A stretch of 58,048 bases of DNA, taken from Alphaproteobacteria bacterium. Lineage in GTDB: Bacteria; Pseudomonadota; Alphaproteobacteria; Rhizobiales; Beijerinckiaceae. Each line of letters opens with the position of its first letter. Position 1 is the first letter of the stretch. The DNA lies in contig VGDT01000018.1 in NCBI GenBank assembly GCA_016869595.1, positions 1-58,048 on the forward strand, given 5' to 3'. Below the pieces are notes generated by a model. That model saw only the letters and a list, made by a program, of their open reading frames with translations. It did not search any database and had not been told where the DNA came from. The translations under genes were made by a program, and so were the position numbers. Shown in pieces: positions 11,801 through 19,307 of this stretch.

Positions 11801-12518
11801 GTCGGTCGGCGGCCACAAGGTCTATCTGCGCACCGGCGAATATGAAGACGGACGGTTGGGCGAAATCTTCATCGACATGCATAAGGAAGGCGCGGCCTTC
11901 CGCTCGTTGATGAACAATTTCGCCATCGCGATTTCGCTCGGCCTGCAATATGGCGTGCCGCTCGAAGAATATGTCGACGCCTTCACCTTCACGCGCTTCG
12001 AGCCAGCGGGGCCGGTGCAGGGCAATGACGCAATCAAGAACGCGACGTCGATCCTCGACTATGTGTTCCGCGAACTTGCGGTCTCCTATCTCGGCCGCAA
12101 CGATCTCGCGCATGTCTCGCCCGACGACATCGGCCATGACGTGCTCGGCAAGGGTCAGCATGAAGGCAAGGCGCCGGAAACGAACTCCGTCGTCTCGCGC
12201 GGCCTCTTACGCTCCAAGACCGACAGGCTGATGGTGGTGCAAGGCGGCGAAGCTCATGGCGCCGCTCGAAACATCGGCGGCGCTGTCGCCCTGAGATCGG
12301 AGCCGACGCCGGAGGCCGTGCGCGAGGCGGAGGCGCTGTCGTCGCTTGGCTGGACCGAACCGACGAAGACGGTGCATGGCGTCGCCGAGAAACGCGCCGA
12401 AGCGCGCATGAAGGGCTATGTCGGCGAGGCCTGTCCTGAATGCGCCAATTTCACGCTGGTGCGCAACGGCACCTGTCTGAAGTGCGAGACCTGCGGCGCG
12501 ACGACGGGGTGTAGTTAA
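8847..12518 (+). CDS. nrdJ: Vitamin B12-dependent (class II) ribonucleotide reductase
   Basis: NrdJ reduces ribonucleotides to deoxyribonucleotides using adenosylcobalamin, so it works with or without oxygen. The 1223-residue length fits the large alphaproteobacterial form. Visible elements are the [21 protein letters not shown] active-site segment near residues 475-495, the A-C-F-I-Q-S-I cysteine near residue 200, P-T-G-T-I-G-L near residue 677, and a C-terminal cysteine cluster (CPEC...[13 protein letters not shown]) used to relay reducing power from thioredoxin. The start ATG has GAGGGG upstream. Paired NrdR boxes lie about 255 bp upstream. No cobalamin riboswitch was recognised. Clusters of palindromic repeats lie on both sides. 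Confidence 0.95.
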   Translation: MKIDRRYTKAGESPYANIPFRTTKSEIRNPDGSIVFSLDNIDVPNQWSQVAADVLAQKYFRKAGVPARLKRVEENAVPSFLWRSVADTEALSELPKDQRNGSETSAKQVFDRLAGAWTYWGWKGGYFDTEEDAQAFEDELRYMLAMQMAAPNSPQWFNTGLHWAYGVDGPSQGHFYVDYANGKMVKSKSAYEHPQPHACFIQSIADDLVNDGGIMDLWVREARLFKYGSGTGTNFSKLRGEKEKLSGGGSSSGLMSFLKIGDRAAGAIKSGGTTRRAAKMVVVDIDHPDVEQFIDWKVKEEEKVASLVAGSKIVKKHLKAIMRACVNCEGPGDDCFNPEINPALKREIKLARRNEVPDNYIKRVIQFAKQGYKDIQFDTYDTDWDSEAYLTVSGQNSNNSVRVTDEFLQAVEKDGDWTLIKRLDGKVAKTLKARDLWEKIGYAAWASADPGIQFHTTINDWHTCPAGGPIRASNPCSEYMFLDDTACNLASLNLLQFRDLETKRIDIDSYEHAVRLWTIVLEISVLMAQFPSKEIAQLSYDYRTLGLGFANVGGLLMSSGVAYDSEAGRAIAGALSAIMTGVCYATSAEMAKERGPFARFMENREAMLRVIRNHRRAAHGERVGYEQLAIVPVPLDKAACPDQLLIERAGAAWDKALAQGELYGYRNAQVTVVAPTGTIGLVMDCDTTGIEPDFALVKFKKLAGGGYLKIVNRAVPEGLRALGYRESEIAEIEAYAVGHASLSNAPAINTASLRARGFTDEKIAAIEAALPSAFDIKFVFNKWTLGPDFLTETLKVPAAALDDKNFDLLTHLGFAKSEIEAANIHVCGAMTLEGAPYLKREHYPVFDCANPCGRTGKRYLSVESHIRMMAAAQPFISGAISKTINMPNDASIEDCEQAYLLSWRLGLKANALYRDGSKLSQPLSAQLIAGDDDIDAMDVVEEIATATMPARAAAIAERIVERVVHQVIREREKLPDRRKGYTQKASVGGHKVYLRTGEYEDGRLGEIFIDMHKEGAAFRSLMNNFAIAISLGLQYGVPLEEYVDAFTFTRFEPAGPVQGNDAIKNATSILDYVFRELAVSYLGRNDLAHVSPDDIGHDVLGKGQHEGKAPETNSVVSRGLLRSKTDRLMVVQGGEAHGAARNIGGAVALRSEPTPEAVREAEALSSLGWTEPTKTVHGVAEKRAEARMKGYVGEACPECANFTLVRNGTCLKCETCGATTGCS

Positions 12519-12544
12519 GTGTGAGGCTGCGAGCGGAAAAGCGC

Positions 12545-12597
12545 AGCCCTCGTCCTTCGAGACGCCGCCTTCGGCGGCTCCTCAGGATGAGGACTGC
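12545..12597. repeat. Palindromic repeat family F, copy 4
   Basis: Same consensus as the copies at 8195 and 12770: ccctcgtccttcgagacgcc, then an inner ccttcggcgg turn and ctcctcaggatgaggactgc. It starts 27 bp after the nrdJ stop and may act in transcript ending or 3' protection. Confidence 0.8.
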
Positions 12598-12660
12598 TGA
12601 TGGACGCTTTGAGGTCGCGAATGGTAGGCGCCATTCAATCTCTATCAGCCGCGCAACTAA

Positions 12661-12714
12661 GGCCCCTCATCCTGAGGAGCCTGCGCTAGCAGGCGTCTCG
12701 AAGGGCGAGGGGCC
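12661..12714. repeat. Palindromic repeat family F, copy 5
   Basis: The outer arms ggcccctcatcctgagg and cgaagggcgaggggcc flank an inner cctgcgctagcagg hairpin. It is in opposite orientation to copy 4, so copies 4-6 alternate in direction between nrdJ and the GIY-YIG gene. Confidence 0.8.
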
Positions 12715-12769
12715 GTTGCCGAAAACGAGCAGCTGCGCTCGTCGTCGCGATCCGCAAAATTCTGAAGGC

Positions 12770-12823
12770 GCAGTCCTCGTCCTTCGAGACGCGCCCTGCG
12801 GGCGCTCCTCAGGATGAGGACTG
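12770..12823. repeat. Palindromic repeat family F, copy 6, overlapping a gene end
   Basis: The sequence starts gcagtcctcgtccttcgag and ends aggatgaggactgc. Its right arm overlaps the last codons (K-K-Q-S-S-S) and the stop of the minus-strand GIY-YIG gene, so the repeat supplies that gene's C-terminus. Confidence 0.8.
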
Positions 12824-13120
12824 CTTTTTGATGCGGCGCGCCGCGAGCGCAGGCAGCGCATCGTAATCGCCGCGGATCAATGCCTCTTTTTTCCCACGGC
12901 TCCAGCCCTTGACGCGCCGTTCAGTCGCGATGGCATCCGTCAGCAGTTCAAAATATTCAGACCAGACCAGCTTCCCTGGCCGGCGCCGCATCGTGTAATC
13001 GGCGTTAATCCCGAGATTGTGTTCGCTGACGCGGGTCTCGACCGCTTTTCGCGTCAGACCGGTGTAATAACTGCCATCGGCGCAGAGCAAGATGTAAACG
13101 CTCGCGCCTTCCGCTTGCAT
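12809..13120 (-). CDS. GIY-YIG nuclease superfamily protein
   Basis: Product of 103 residues from the ATG at 13120, which follows an AGGA site and starts 7 bp after the glyS stop. The GIY-YIG domain begins at residue 7: V-Y-I-L-L-C, then Y-Y-T-G-L-T (the GIY...YIG positions), followed by R-V-S-E-H-N-L-G, where the conserved Arg and His-Asn are expected. A later E-x-F-x-x-L-T-D-A-x-x-x-E-R-R-V-K-G-W-S-R-x-K-K-E-A-L-I segment is typical of the small UrbS/UPF0213-like group. The biological substrate of this group is unclear. The last six residues come from a palindromic repeat. Its proximity to glyS suggests co-transcription. Confidence 0.85.
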   Translation of the reverse strand: MQAEGASVYILLCADGSYYTGLTRKAVETRVSEHNLGINADYTMRRRPGKLVWSEYFELLTDAIATERRVKGWSRGKKEALIRGDYDALPALAARRIKKQSSS

Positions 13121-13127
13121 CGCAGTC

Positions 13128-15440
13128 CTACACCGCCGCCTCACCCGCGATCTTGCCGAAATCGGCGACGCCCATCATCACGCGACGCAACTCGGCGAGA
13201 AGGCGCAGGCGATTCAAGCGCAGATCGGCGTTCTCGGCGTTGACCGTCACATCGTCGAAGAAGGCGTCGACCGGCGCGCGAAGCTTTGAGAGCGCGCGCA
13301 TGGCGCCGGCGAAATCTTCCGTCTTGAGATGTTCCGCAGTCTCTTCGCGCGCGCGGGCGATCGCCGCGGCGAGCTTGTGCTCCTGCGGCTCGATGCGCAG
13401 ATTCGGCGCGTGGCGCTGCGCATAGGCGTCCGGCCCGTCCTTCTTCTCCTCGATCTTGAGAATATTGACGGCGCGGCGGAAGCCGGCGAGCAGGTTCTTT
13501 CCGTCGTCGGTTGAGAGGAATTTGTCGAGCGCTTCGACTTTGCGCGTGATCATCAGCAGATCGTCCTGTAGCGGCGGATTCCCTTCTCCCGCTGGCGGGA
13601 GAACGCACTCTGGCGAAGCCGGATCGGATGAGGGCAGAGCCCCAAGCGCCGCATCTATCAGATCGTATCGCGCCCCCTTGTCGCGCAAGTAGACCTTCAG
13701 GCGATCGATGAAAAATTCGAGGAGGTCCGCCGCGACGTCATGCCCGGACTTGGTCCGGGCATCCACGCCCTCGCATCGCCCGTGGATGGCCGGGACAAGC
13801 CCGGCCATGACGCCATGAAGCGGCAACCGCAACTCGTTCTCCAGCACAAGCCGGATCACGCCAAGCGCCGCTCTGCGCAACGCGTAAGGGTCCTTGCTGC
13901 CCGTCGGCTTTTCATCGATCGCCCAGAAACCCACAAGCGTGTCGAGCTTGTCAGCGAGCGCCACAGCGATTGAGACTGGATCGGTCGGGATGCGGTCGTT
14001 CGGCCCCTGCGGCTTGTAATGTTCCTCGATCGCCGCGGCGACGCTGGCGTCTTCGCCTTGCGCGGCTGCGTAATAGCGGCCCATTAGCCCCTGCAGTTCG
14101 GGGAACTCGCCGACCATTTCGGAAACGAGATCGGCCTTGCAGAGCGTCGCCGCGCGTTCAGCGAGAAAGGCGTCGGCGCCGACCAGCGGCGCAAGCTCCT
14201 TTGCGAGCGCCGCGATGCGCTTCACCCGTTCGCCCTGCGTCCCGAGCTTTTCGTGAAAGACGATTGAGTCGAGCTTCGGCAGGCGCTTTTCGAGCCTCAA
14301 CTTGAGATCGGTCTCGTAAAAGAATTTCGCGTCCGACAGCCGCGCGGCGATGACGCGCTCATTGCCGGCGACGACCGTCGCGCCGCCATCGCTCGGCTCG
14401 ATATTCGAGACGAGGATGAAGCGCGGCGCGAGTTCACCTCCCCCTTGAGTGGGGAGGTCGGCAGGCGAAGCCTGCCGGGTGGGGGTGACGCGCGCGTCGC
14501 TTGAGCCCTCACCCCACCCCGGCGCTTCGCGCCGACCCTCCCCCTCAAGGGGAGGGTGGTTGCGCAACACGAAACATTTCTGGTTCACGCGGATCGTCGC
14601 GCGAATGACTTCCGGCGGGATGACAAGAAAACTTTCGTCAAACGACCCCATGAGCGTCACGGGCCATTCGACGAGTCCCGCGACTTCTTCAAGAAGGCCC
14701 GCGTCTTCCACGAGCTCCAAGCCTTGCGCGAAGGCGAGGTCCTTTGCGTCATGCAAAATGATGTCGCGCCGGCGCCCTGCGTCGATGACGACCTTCGAGC
14801 GTTCGAGCGCCAGCGCGTAATCGTCGAAGCGCTTCACCTGGATCGCATAGGGCGCCATGAAGCGATGGCCGTGGGTCACATTGCCGGACGCAATGCCGTC
14901 TACCTCGAAAACCACGACGTCGGGCGTTTCGGTCTCGGGTCCAAAAGTCGCGACGATCGAATGCAGCGGGCGCACCCAGCGTAGCGAGTCCGGGCGCTCC
15001 GACGACGCGCCCCAGCGCATCGATTTCGGCCAGGGAAAGCTTTTGATGATCGCGGGAAGGATCTCGGCAAGCACGTCGATCGTTTCGGCGCCGGCGCGTT
15101 GGATGACCGCGAGATAAAACTCGGCGCCCTTCTTGTCCTTCTCAATCTTCGCCTGATCGAGCGACGCGAGTCCGGCGCTTTTGAGAAAACCGGCGATCGC
15201 CGCCTCCGGCGCGCCGACGCGCGGGCCTTTGCGCTCCTCGCGGAGATCAGGCTGGCGCGAAGGAAGGCCGACCACTTGCAGCGCGAGACGCCGCGGCGTG
15301 GCGTAGGCGGCCGCGCCCTCATAAGAGAGGCCACGCTCGACGAGCGCATTGGTGACGAGACGCTTGAGGTCGTCCGCCGCCTGGCGCTGCATGCGCGCCG
15401 GAATTTCTTCGGAAAAAAGTTCAAGAAGCAGATCGGACAT
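13128..15440 (-). CDS. glyS: Glycyl-tRNA synthetase beta subunit with three repeat-derived insertions
   Basis: The beta subunit of the alpha2beta2 bacterial glycyl-tRNA synthetase. The N-terminus [15 protein letters not shown] is diagnostic. Further family segments are V-N-Q-K-C-F-V-L near residue 280, [26 protein letters not shown], and the C-terminal [10 protein letters not shown] and anticodon-binding regions. At 770 residues it is about 80-100 longer than usual. The excess falls in three low-similarity stretches (about residues 293-335, 543-568 and 603-623). Each coincides with a palindromic DNA repeat and keeps the frame open. glyQ, normally adjacent, is not in this window upstream. If the inserts are tolerated in loops, the enzyme should still work. 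Confidence 0.93.
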   Translation of the reverse strand: MSDLLLELFSEEIPARMQRQAADDLKRLVTNALVERGLSYEGAAAYATPRRLALQVVGLPSRQPDLREERKGPRVGAPEAAIAGFLKSAGLASLDQAKIEKDKKGAEFYLAVIQRAGAETIDVLAEILPAIIKSFPWPKSMRWGASSERPDSLRWVRPLHSIVATFGPETETPDVVVFEVDGIASGNVTHGHRFMAPYAIQVKRFDDYALALERSKVVIDAGRRRDIILHDAKDLAFAQGLELVEDAGLLEEVAGLVEWPVTLMGSFDESFLVIPPEVIRATIRVNQKCFVLRNHPPLEGEGRREAPGWGEGSSDARVTPTRQASPADLPTQGGGELAPRFILVSNIEPSDGGATVVAGNERVIAARLSDAKFFYETDLKLRLEKRLPKLDSIVFHEKLGTQGERVKRIAALAKELAPLVGADAFLAERAATLCKADLVSEMVGEFPELQGLMGRYYAAAQGEDASVAAAIEEHYKPQGPNDRIPTDPVSIAVALADKLDTLVGFWAIDEKPTGSKDPYALRRAALGVIRLVLENELRLPLHGVMAGLVPAIHGRCEGVDARTKSGHDVAADLLEFFIDRLKVYLRDKGARYDLIDAALGALPSSDPASPECVLPPAGEGNPPLQDDLLMITRKVEALDKFLSTDDGKNLLAGFRRAVNILKIEEKKDGPDAYAQRHAPNLRIEPQEHKLAAAIARAREETAEHLKTEDFAGAMRALSKLRAPVDAFFDDVTVNAENADLRLNRLRLLAELRRVMMGVADFGKIAGEAAV
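13571..13632. repeat. Palindromic repeat (cttctcccgctggcgggaga type) inside glyS
   Basis: A ttctcccgctggcgggagaa hairpin is followed by gaagccggatcggatgaggg. It encodes, in frame, the glyS segment [20 protein letters not shown], a stretch with no counterpart in the family as I know it. Confidence 0.7.
13736..13812. repeat. Palindromic repeat (cgtcatgcccggacttggtc type) inside glyS
   Basis: The outer arms cgtcatgcccgg and the complementary ccggccatgacg enclose cttggtccgggcatccacg and cgtggatggccgggacaag, a widespread Rhizobiales intergenic repeat pattern. Here it is read in frame as [13 protein letters not shown]...K-S-G-H-D-V within the synthetase. Confidence 0.8.
14435..14560. repeat. Palindromic repeat (acctcccccttgagtgggga type) inside glyS
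   Basis: The left block acctcccccttgagtgggga with its ggcaggcgaagcctgcc hairpin, and the right block ending ctcaaggggagggtgg, form a 126 bp imperfect palindrome. 126 is a multiple of three, and it inserts 42 residues between the V-L-R-N and L-A-P-R-F-I-L-V segments of glyS. Confidence 0.8.
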
Positions 15441-15454
15441 TGCGCCTGACTATT

Positions 15455-15497
15455 CCCCTCCCCCCGCTTGCGGCGGGGAGGGGCTAGGGGTGGGGGG
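15455..15497. repeat. GC-rich palindromic repeat, left copy flanking the DUF559 gene
   Basis: The sequence cccctccccccgcttgcggc, then ggggaggggctaggggtgggggg. An almost identical inverted copy lies at 15983-16023 on the other side of the DUF559 gene. Confidence 0.8.
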
Positions 15498-15501
15498 CTC
15501 T

Positions 15502-15617
15502 AGATCACGCTGCATTGGGGCGGAATTGCCCAAATGCAGATAACGTGATCGATTCAAAAAGTTTAGAGCGCGCTTTGCGCGAAAAACCGGATTCCACTTT
15601 TTCGCGAGCCGCGCTCT
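15502..15617 (+). repeat. Dispersed repeat family D, copy 1
   Basis: Contains the arm agatcacgctgcattggggc, a ggcggaattgccc hairpin region, aatgcagataacgtgatcga, then agagcgcgctttgcgcgaaa, aaccggattccactttttcg and a closing gcgctct. The same 115 bp unit occurs in inverse orientation at 26483-26595. Both copies abut the end of a coding region. Confidence 0.8.
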
Positions 15618-15982
15618 TACGTTTGGTAGAGCGCGGCGCAGATCGTGTCCACAACGCTTTCGAGATTGCGCAAAACTTCGTGATTCCAAAATCTCAGCAC
15701 GCGATAGCCGTTTGTTTCAAGAAATCGCGTGCGCTCTTGGTCTCGCAGCCGCCCATCGTCAAAGCCATGTTGCGCGCCGTCTATCTCAACGACGATGCGC
15801 GTGCGATGACATGCGAAATCCGCGAAATAGGGACCGATCGGCGCTTGTCGGCGGAAATGAACGTTTTTGATTTCGAGCTGCCGGAGCTGTGTCCAAAGCT
15901 TGCGTTCTGCTGGCGTCGCTTCTCGTCGCAGCTTACGGGCGCGGGGCGTTCGCGGATCTGAACGACCTGTTTTGTCGTTCAT
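15617..15982 (-). CDS. DUF559 (VSR-like nuclease fold) protein
   Basis: Product of 121 residues starting M-N-D-K-T-G-R at 15982; the longer frame to 16048 reads through a palindromic repeat and is probably not translated. The domain shows A-R-x-L-R-R-E-A-T-P-A-E-R-K-L-W-x-x-L-R near residue 15, then F-R-R-Q-A-P-I-G-P-Y-F-A-D-F-A-C near residue 45 and V-V-E-I-D-G-A-Q-H near residue 65. It ends with R-T-x-F-L-E-T-N-G-Y-R-V-L-R-F-W-N-H-E-V. The FADF / EIDGAQH pair matches the D...ExD/K nuclease core of the VSR and restriction-endonuclease fold. No activity is established for the family. It sits between inverted GC-rich repeats and its ribosome binding site is weak. Confidence 0.87.
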   Translation of the reverse strand: MNDKTGRSDPRTPRARKLRREATPAERKLWTQLRQLEIKNVHFRRQAPIGPYFADFACHRTRIVVEIDGAQHGFDDGRLRDQERTRFLETNGYRVLRFWNHEVLRNLESVVDTICAALYQT

Positions 15983-16023
15983 CCCCCCACCCCTGCCCCT
16001 CCCCGCCGCAAGCGGGGGGAGGG
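15983..16023. repeat. GC-rich palindromic repeat, right copy flanking the DUF559 gene
   Basis: Reverse complement of the 15455-15497 unit with only a 2 bp difference in the middle. It directly abuts the start codon of the DUF559 gene. Confidence 0.8.
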
Positions 16024-16048
16024 AGAATGCAGCGTCCGTTGAAAACAC

Positions 16049-17011
16049 TCAGGCGATTTCCTTGACCGCCGAGTTCGGCGTCTCAAGGAGAAATTTCTCG
16101 ACTTCGAGCGCCGCCATGCAGCCGAGTCCCGCGGCGGTCACCGCCTGACGGTAGACTTCGTCGGCGACGTCGCCGGCGGCATAGACGCCCGGCATGCTCG
16201 TGCGCGTCGTTCCAGGCTCGACGGCGATGTAGCCGGAGGGCTTGATCGTCAACTGGCCACGGAAAAGTTCAGAAGCCGGCGAATGGCCGATGGCGACGAA
16301 GACGCCGTCCGCCGCAAGCGTATGGATCGCGCCAGTCGCGACATTCTTGACGCGCGCGCCGGTGACGCTCAGCGGGCCCTCCTCCCCGACGATTTCTTCG
16401 ATGACGTGATTGAAGAGAATCGAGACGTTTTCTTGCGCGAGCAGACGCTTCACCAATACGCGCTCGCTGCGGAATTCGTCGCGGCGGTGGATGATCGTCA
16501 CATGCGACGCGAGATTGGAAAGATACAGCGCCTCCTCGACCGCGGTGTTGCCGCCGCCGACGACGAGCACTTTCTTGCCGCGGAAGAAAAAGCCGTCGCA
16601 GGTCGCGCAGGCGGAGACGCCGAAGCCTTTGAACTTCTCCTCGCTCGGCAGGCCAAGCCATTTCGCCTTGGCGCCGGTCGCGATGATCAACGAGTCGCAG
16701 GTATATGACGCGCCGGAATCTCCGGTGAGCCTAAACGGCCGCTCGTCGAGATGCGCTTCGACGATATGATCGGAGACGAGCTTTGTCCCGACATGCTCGG
16801 CCTGCAGGCGCATCTGCTCCATGAGCCATGGCCCCTGGATCGGCTCGGCGAAGCCAGGGTAATTCTCGACCTCGGTCGTGATCATGAGCTGGCCGCCCTG
16901 ATCGAAGCCGGCGATGAGCATCGGCTCGAGCAACGCGCGCGCGGCGTAGATCGCCGCCGTATAGCCGGCCGGGCCGGAGCCGATGATGATGACGCGCGCA
17001 TGCTGCGGCAT
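16049..17011 (-). CDS. trxB: Thioredoxin reductase (NADPH)
   Basis: Flavoprotein of 320 residues that passes electrons from NADPH to thioredoxin, and so to the disulfide-dependent ribonucleotide reductase encoded upstream. The FAD-binding motif G-S-G-P-A-G-Y-T-A-A-I-Y-A-A-R lies at residues 11-25. The redox disulfide CATC is near residue 135. The NADPH motif G-G-G-N-T-A-V-E-E-A-L-Y-L lies at about 152-164, with H-R-R-D-E-F-R after it. The C-terminal G-V-Y-A-A-G-D-V-A-D and R-Q-A-V-T-A-A-G-L-G-C-M-A-A complete the FAD site. Length and motifs are canonical. The downstream neighbour is the DUF559 gene, after a repeat. Confidence 0.96.
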   Translation of the reverse strand: MPQHARVIIIGSGPAGYTAAIYAARALLEPMLIAGFDQGGQLMITTEVENYPGFAEPIQGPWLMEQMRLQAEHVGTKLVSDHIVEAHLDERPFRLTGDSGASYTCDSLIIATGAKAKWLGLPSEEKFKGFGVSACATCDGFFFRGKKVLVVGGGNTAVEEALYLSNLASHVTIIHRRDEFRSERVLVKRLLAQENVSILFNHVIEEIVGEEGPLSVTGARVKNVATGAIHTLAADGVFVAIGHSPASELFRGQLTIKPSGYIAVEPGTTRTSMPGVYAAGDVADEVYRQAVTAAGLGCMAALEVEKFLLETPNSAVKEIA

Positions 17012-17154
17012 GAAGTGGCCTCGCGAGTGACGACGCCCGCAATCTAGCCATTCTCAGCGTCGCCGCAACCGCCAGGCTGGAAGCGATGCGATCAATGCGA
17101 AACGCCCCCCGAATATCGGAAGGGCGCTCATGTCGGACAAGCAAAAGGCTCGGC

Positions 17155-17616
17155 TTACCAGCCCCAACCGCCATTCGAGCCGCCATAGCCGCCCCAGCCG
17201 CCGTAGCCGCCCCAGCAGACATTCACCCACTGGCGCCGCCAGCCCAAATAGGTCCATACGGGACGGAGCTGATAGCAGCTGTCAGAGGCGACGTTCGAAT
17301 AATTGGGCCAACCCCAGCCCGCCCCTGCGCCGATCACGCCCGGGCCGTAGCCGGGCCCAGAGGGTCGCCGCCATGGACGGTAATAGCTCCAGCCCCAAGG
17401 CCGGCCCCAGCCCGCGGGCCGGCCCCAACCGCCCCCGTCGCCGCCCCAACCGCCGCGCCAGCCGACGCCGGGCAGAACCGCGCCGCGGAAGCTGCCGCCG
17501 CCCCAGCCGAAGCCATGCCATCCATCCCATCGCTGCGCCTTAGCGACGCCGGAATGGGCCATCAAGCCGATGAGCAGGGCGCCGGTCGCCGCCGCCGTTT
17601 TGATCGATTTAGACAT
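17155..17616 (-). CDS. Gly/Trp-rich secreted protein
   Basis: Not recognised as a named family. Product of 153 residues from the ATG at 17616, which has a strong AAGGAG seven bases upstream. The signal peptide MSKSIKTAAATGALLIGLMAHSG ends near A-K-A. The mature chain is built from short W-G, G-G-W and W-G-R-P repeats with Tyr and Pro (residues 30-105). A Cys-containing segment follows (D-S-C-Y-Q-L-R-P-V-W-T, then W-V-N-V-C-W-G), which probably forms one disulfide, and the tail is G-G-Y-G-G-W. Similar low-complexity Gly/Trp proteins in Rhizobiales are secreted or cell-surface proteins of unknown role. Tail-to-tail with nothing; the next plus-strand gene is rlpA. Confidence 0.7.
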   Translation of the reverse strand: MSKSIKTAAATGALLIGLMAHSGVAKAQRWDGWHGFGWGGGSFRGAVLPGVGWRGGWGGDGGGWGRPAGWGRPWGWSYYRPWRRPSGPGYGPGVIGAGAGWGWPNYSNVASDSCYQLRPVWTYLGWRRQWVNVCWGGYGGWGGYGGSNGGWGW

Positions 17617-18016
17617 GTCCAGCTCCTTTCCCGCTCTCGCTAGAAACGCACTGGCGAACCGAAATAGTCCCGCCACTCAGTGTCCGCCGCAGCTCCGCAG
17701 CCGGGTACATTGCGCGCCTCTCCCACAGTTCAAGCTGTTGAATATCCGACCTCCACCCCGACGCCCGCAGGCCTGCCGTCGTAAATAATTCTGTAGTGTT
17801 GCGTTTATGCAACATGCCATTTCAAAGGAAGTCGTGGCGCGCTGCGAAAATAGTAATAAGCAACAATTGAACAATGTTCGATCAAACATCGGCGTAACGC
17901 TCTTTGTTTCTGCTACAGGCGGGTCGAGTTTTTGGCTCTGATGCGCCTTTATTCGGTCACAGGCGATTTCTATTGGGCGAACAGCTGACGAGAAACTTGA
18001 AACAAGGAACAAAGTA
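17617..18016. other. Intergenic region upstream of rlpA
   Basis: About 400 bp between two divergent genes. It should hold promoters for both. An AT-richer part (17845-17900) contains the imperfect palindrome ttgaacaatgttcga at 17867-17881. No coding region is supported, since the frames that cross it have poor starts and no recognisable protein. Confidence 0.5.
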
Positions 18017-18364
18017 TTGAAAAAATTGATGTCCGCACTCTTGGTCCTTAGCGCCGCGAATGTTCTCGGCTTTGATGCGCAGGCAAGCGAGTGGGTCGGC
18101 AAGGCGTCTTACTATCGGCTCAAGGGCAGAACCGCGAGCGGCGCGCATGTCGGCGCCTACACGGCCGCGCATCGGACGCTCCCCTTTGGCTCGCGGGTTC
18201 GAGTGACCAATTTGCGTAACAATCATTCCGTCGTCGTCACGGTGAACGATCGCGGCCCCTTCACGCGCGGCCGCGTCATCGACGTGTCGGTCGCGGCTGC
18301 CGAAAGTCTCGGTTTCAGATCGGCTGGCGTGACGCAGGTCAAAGTCGAGCAGATCGTCGACTAA
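18017..18364 (+). CDS. rlpA: RlpA-family double-psi beta-barrel protein
   Basis: Short periplasmic protein of 115 residues with a TTG start at 18017 that has a clear AAGGAAC ribosome binding site six bases away. After a signal peptide (MKKLMSALLVLSAANVLGFDAQA) comes a single RlpA/DPBB domain. It begins G-K-A-S-Y-Y, has the T-A-S-G segment (although the usual F-D-G is H-V-G-A here), A-A-H-R-T-L-P-F-G-S-R-V-R-V-T-N, and V-N-D-R-G-P-F-T-R-G-R-V-I-D-V-S with the catalytic-site Asp. The SPOR domain of septal RlpA is missing, so this is a minimal form. It could act as a lytic transglycosylase on peptidoglycan. Its stop overlaps the stop of the convergent gene. Confidence 0.85.
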   Translation: MKKLMSALLVLSAANVLGFDAQASEWVGKASYYRLKGRTASGAHVGAYTAAHRTLPFGSRVRVTNLRNNHSVVVTVNDRGPFTRGRVIDVSVAAAESLGFRSAGVTQVKVEQIVD

Positions 18365-19209
18365 TATCGCCACCATAACGCGCTGATCAGACCGCGCTCG
18401 GCCGGCGAATTCACGCCGCCGACGGCGGCGATCGCGCCGATTTGGAAAGAGAGTGAAGCGGTCGCGTCGTAAATGGCGCTCAGTTGAAACTTTTGCGCAG
18501 CGACCACGCCCGCTGGGCCGCCCCTCGGCGCGAAGGCCGAAAAGCTTTGCGCAAGAATCAGGACAGGAGCTAGCGGCCTCAGGCCTGCAGTAAAATCCGC
18601 CCGGATCTCCTCCCCGTTCTGCCCGCGTGATCGATAGCCCAATTCGGCGTCGATGAACGCGGGCAGGCCAAAAACATCAAACGGTCGACCGATGAGAAGC
18701 CTCAGGTCGGCCTGCACCGGGTCGCGCATGTCGAGGAAGCGCCGCGCTGCCGGAGAAGCCGCTCGCGCGCCCGCTTGCAGCGACACAATGTAATCGCCCC
18801 AGGTGAAGAGTCGCGTCCGCGCGCCGATCGCGCCCAGTCCGAGGCCCTCATAATGCGGTCCCGGCGGCGGCCTTGGCGCCGACAACGGCAGACCGGCTTT
18901 GGCTTCCTCGATGAGCACGCTGAGGTAATCGTATGGCGCGGCGGCGCCGTGGAAATTCATGTAGCCGCCCTCGCCGACAATCGTCAGCCAGTCGAAGAGG
19001 CCATGCTCGACGTAAACGCGCGACTCGAACTTTCGATAGGAGGGCGTCTCGATGAGGCGCCCACTTGCGTCATAGGCCTTGCGCGCATCGGCAAAAGTCG
19101 TAGTGACGATCGCCTGTCCCCTGCCCGATGGCATTAGCCACGCGCCAGCCAAGGCGGACTGCGCGACGATCGCCGAGCAACAAACGAACAGAACGGCCGA
19201 CGCACGCAT
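18361..19209 (-). CDS. Putative outer-membrane beta-barrel protein
   Basis: Family uncertain. Product of 282 residues with a signal peptide (MRASAVLFVCCSAIVAQSALA) and then alternating amphipathic strands: Q-A-I-V-T-T-T-F, R-V-Y-V-E-H-G-L-F-D-W-L-T-I-V-G-E-G-G-Y, G-A-R-T-R-L-F, Y-I-V-S-L-Q-A-G-A-R. The chain ends in aromatic W-W-R-Y, as barrel proteins often do for insertion by Bam. The G-L-F-D-W-L-T-I-V-G-E pattern resembles the transporter / phenol-degradation MetA-like outer membrane group, but I cannot assign a substrate. It converges on rlpA with a three-base stop overlap. Confidence 0.6.
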   Translation of the reverse strand: MRASAVLFVCCSAIVAQSALAGAWLMPSGRGQAIVTTTFADARKAYDASGRLIETPSYRKFESRVYVEHGLFDWLTIVGEGGYMNFHGAAAPYDYLSVLIEEAKAGLPLSAPRPPPGPHYEGLGLGAIGARTRLFTWGDYIVSLQAGARAASPAARRFLDMRDPVQADLRLLIGRPFDVFGLPAFIDAELGYRSRGQNGEEIRADFTAGLRPLAPVLILAQSFSAFAPRGGPAGVVAAQKFQLSAIYDATASLSFQIGAIAAVGGVNSPAERGLISALWWRY

Positions 19210-19307
19210 AGCGGCGCCACGTAAAACAAGAGTCCGGCCGCTCCCGGCGGCCGGAGAGCCTTATAACGCTGGAAACGATGCGTTCAGTTGACAATCGACG
19301 GTCGCGC

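Noticed and set aside
12545-12823. CRISPR array
   Set aside because: The repeats are palindromes of one family in alternating orientation with no regular spacers and no cas genes.
17867-17881. LexA-like site before rlpA
   Set aside because: The palindrome ttgaacaatgttcga does not match the GTTC-N7-GTTC alphaproteobacterial SOS box.
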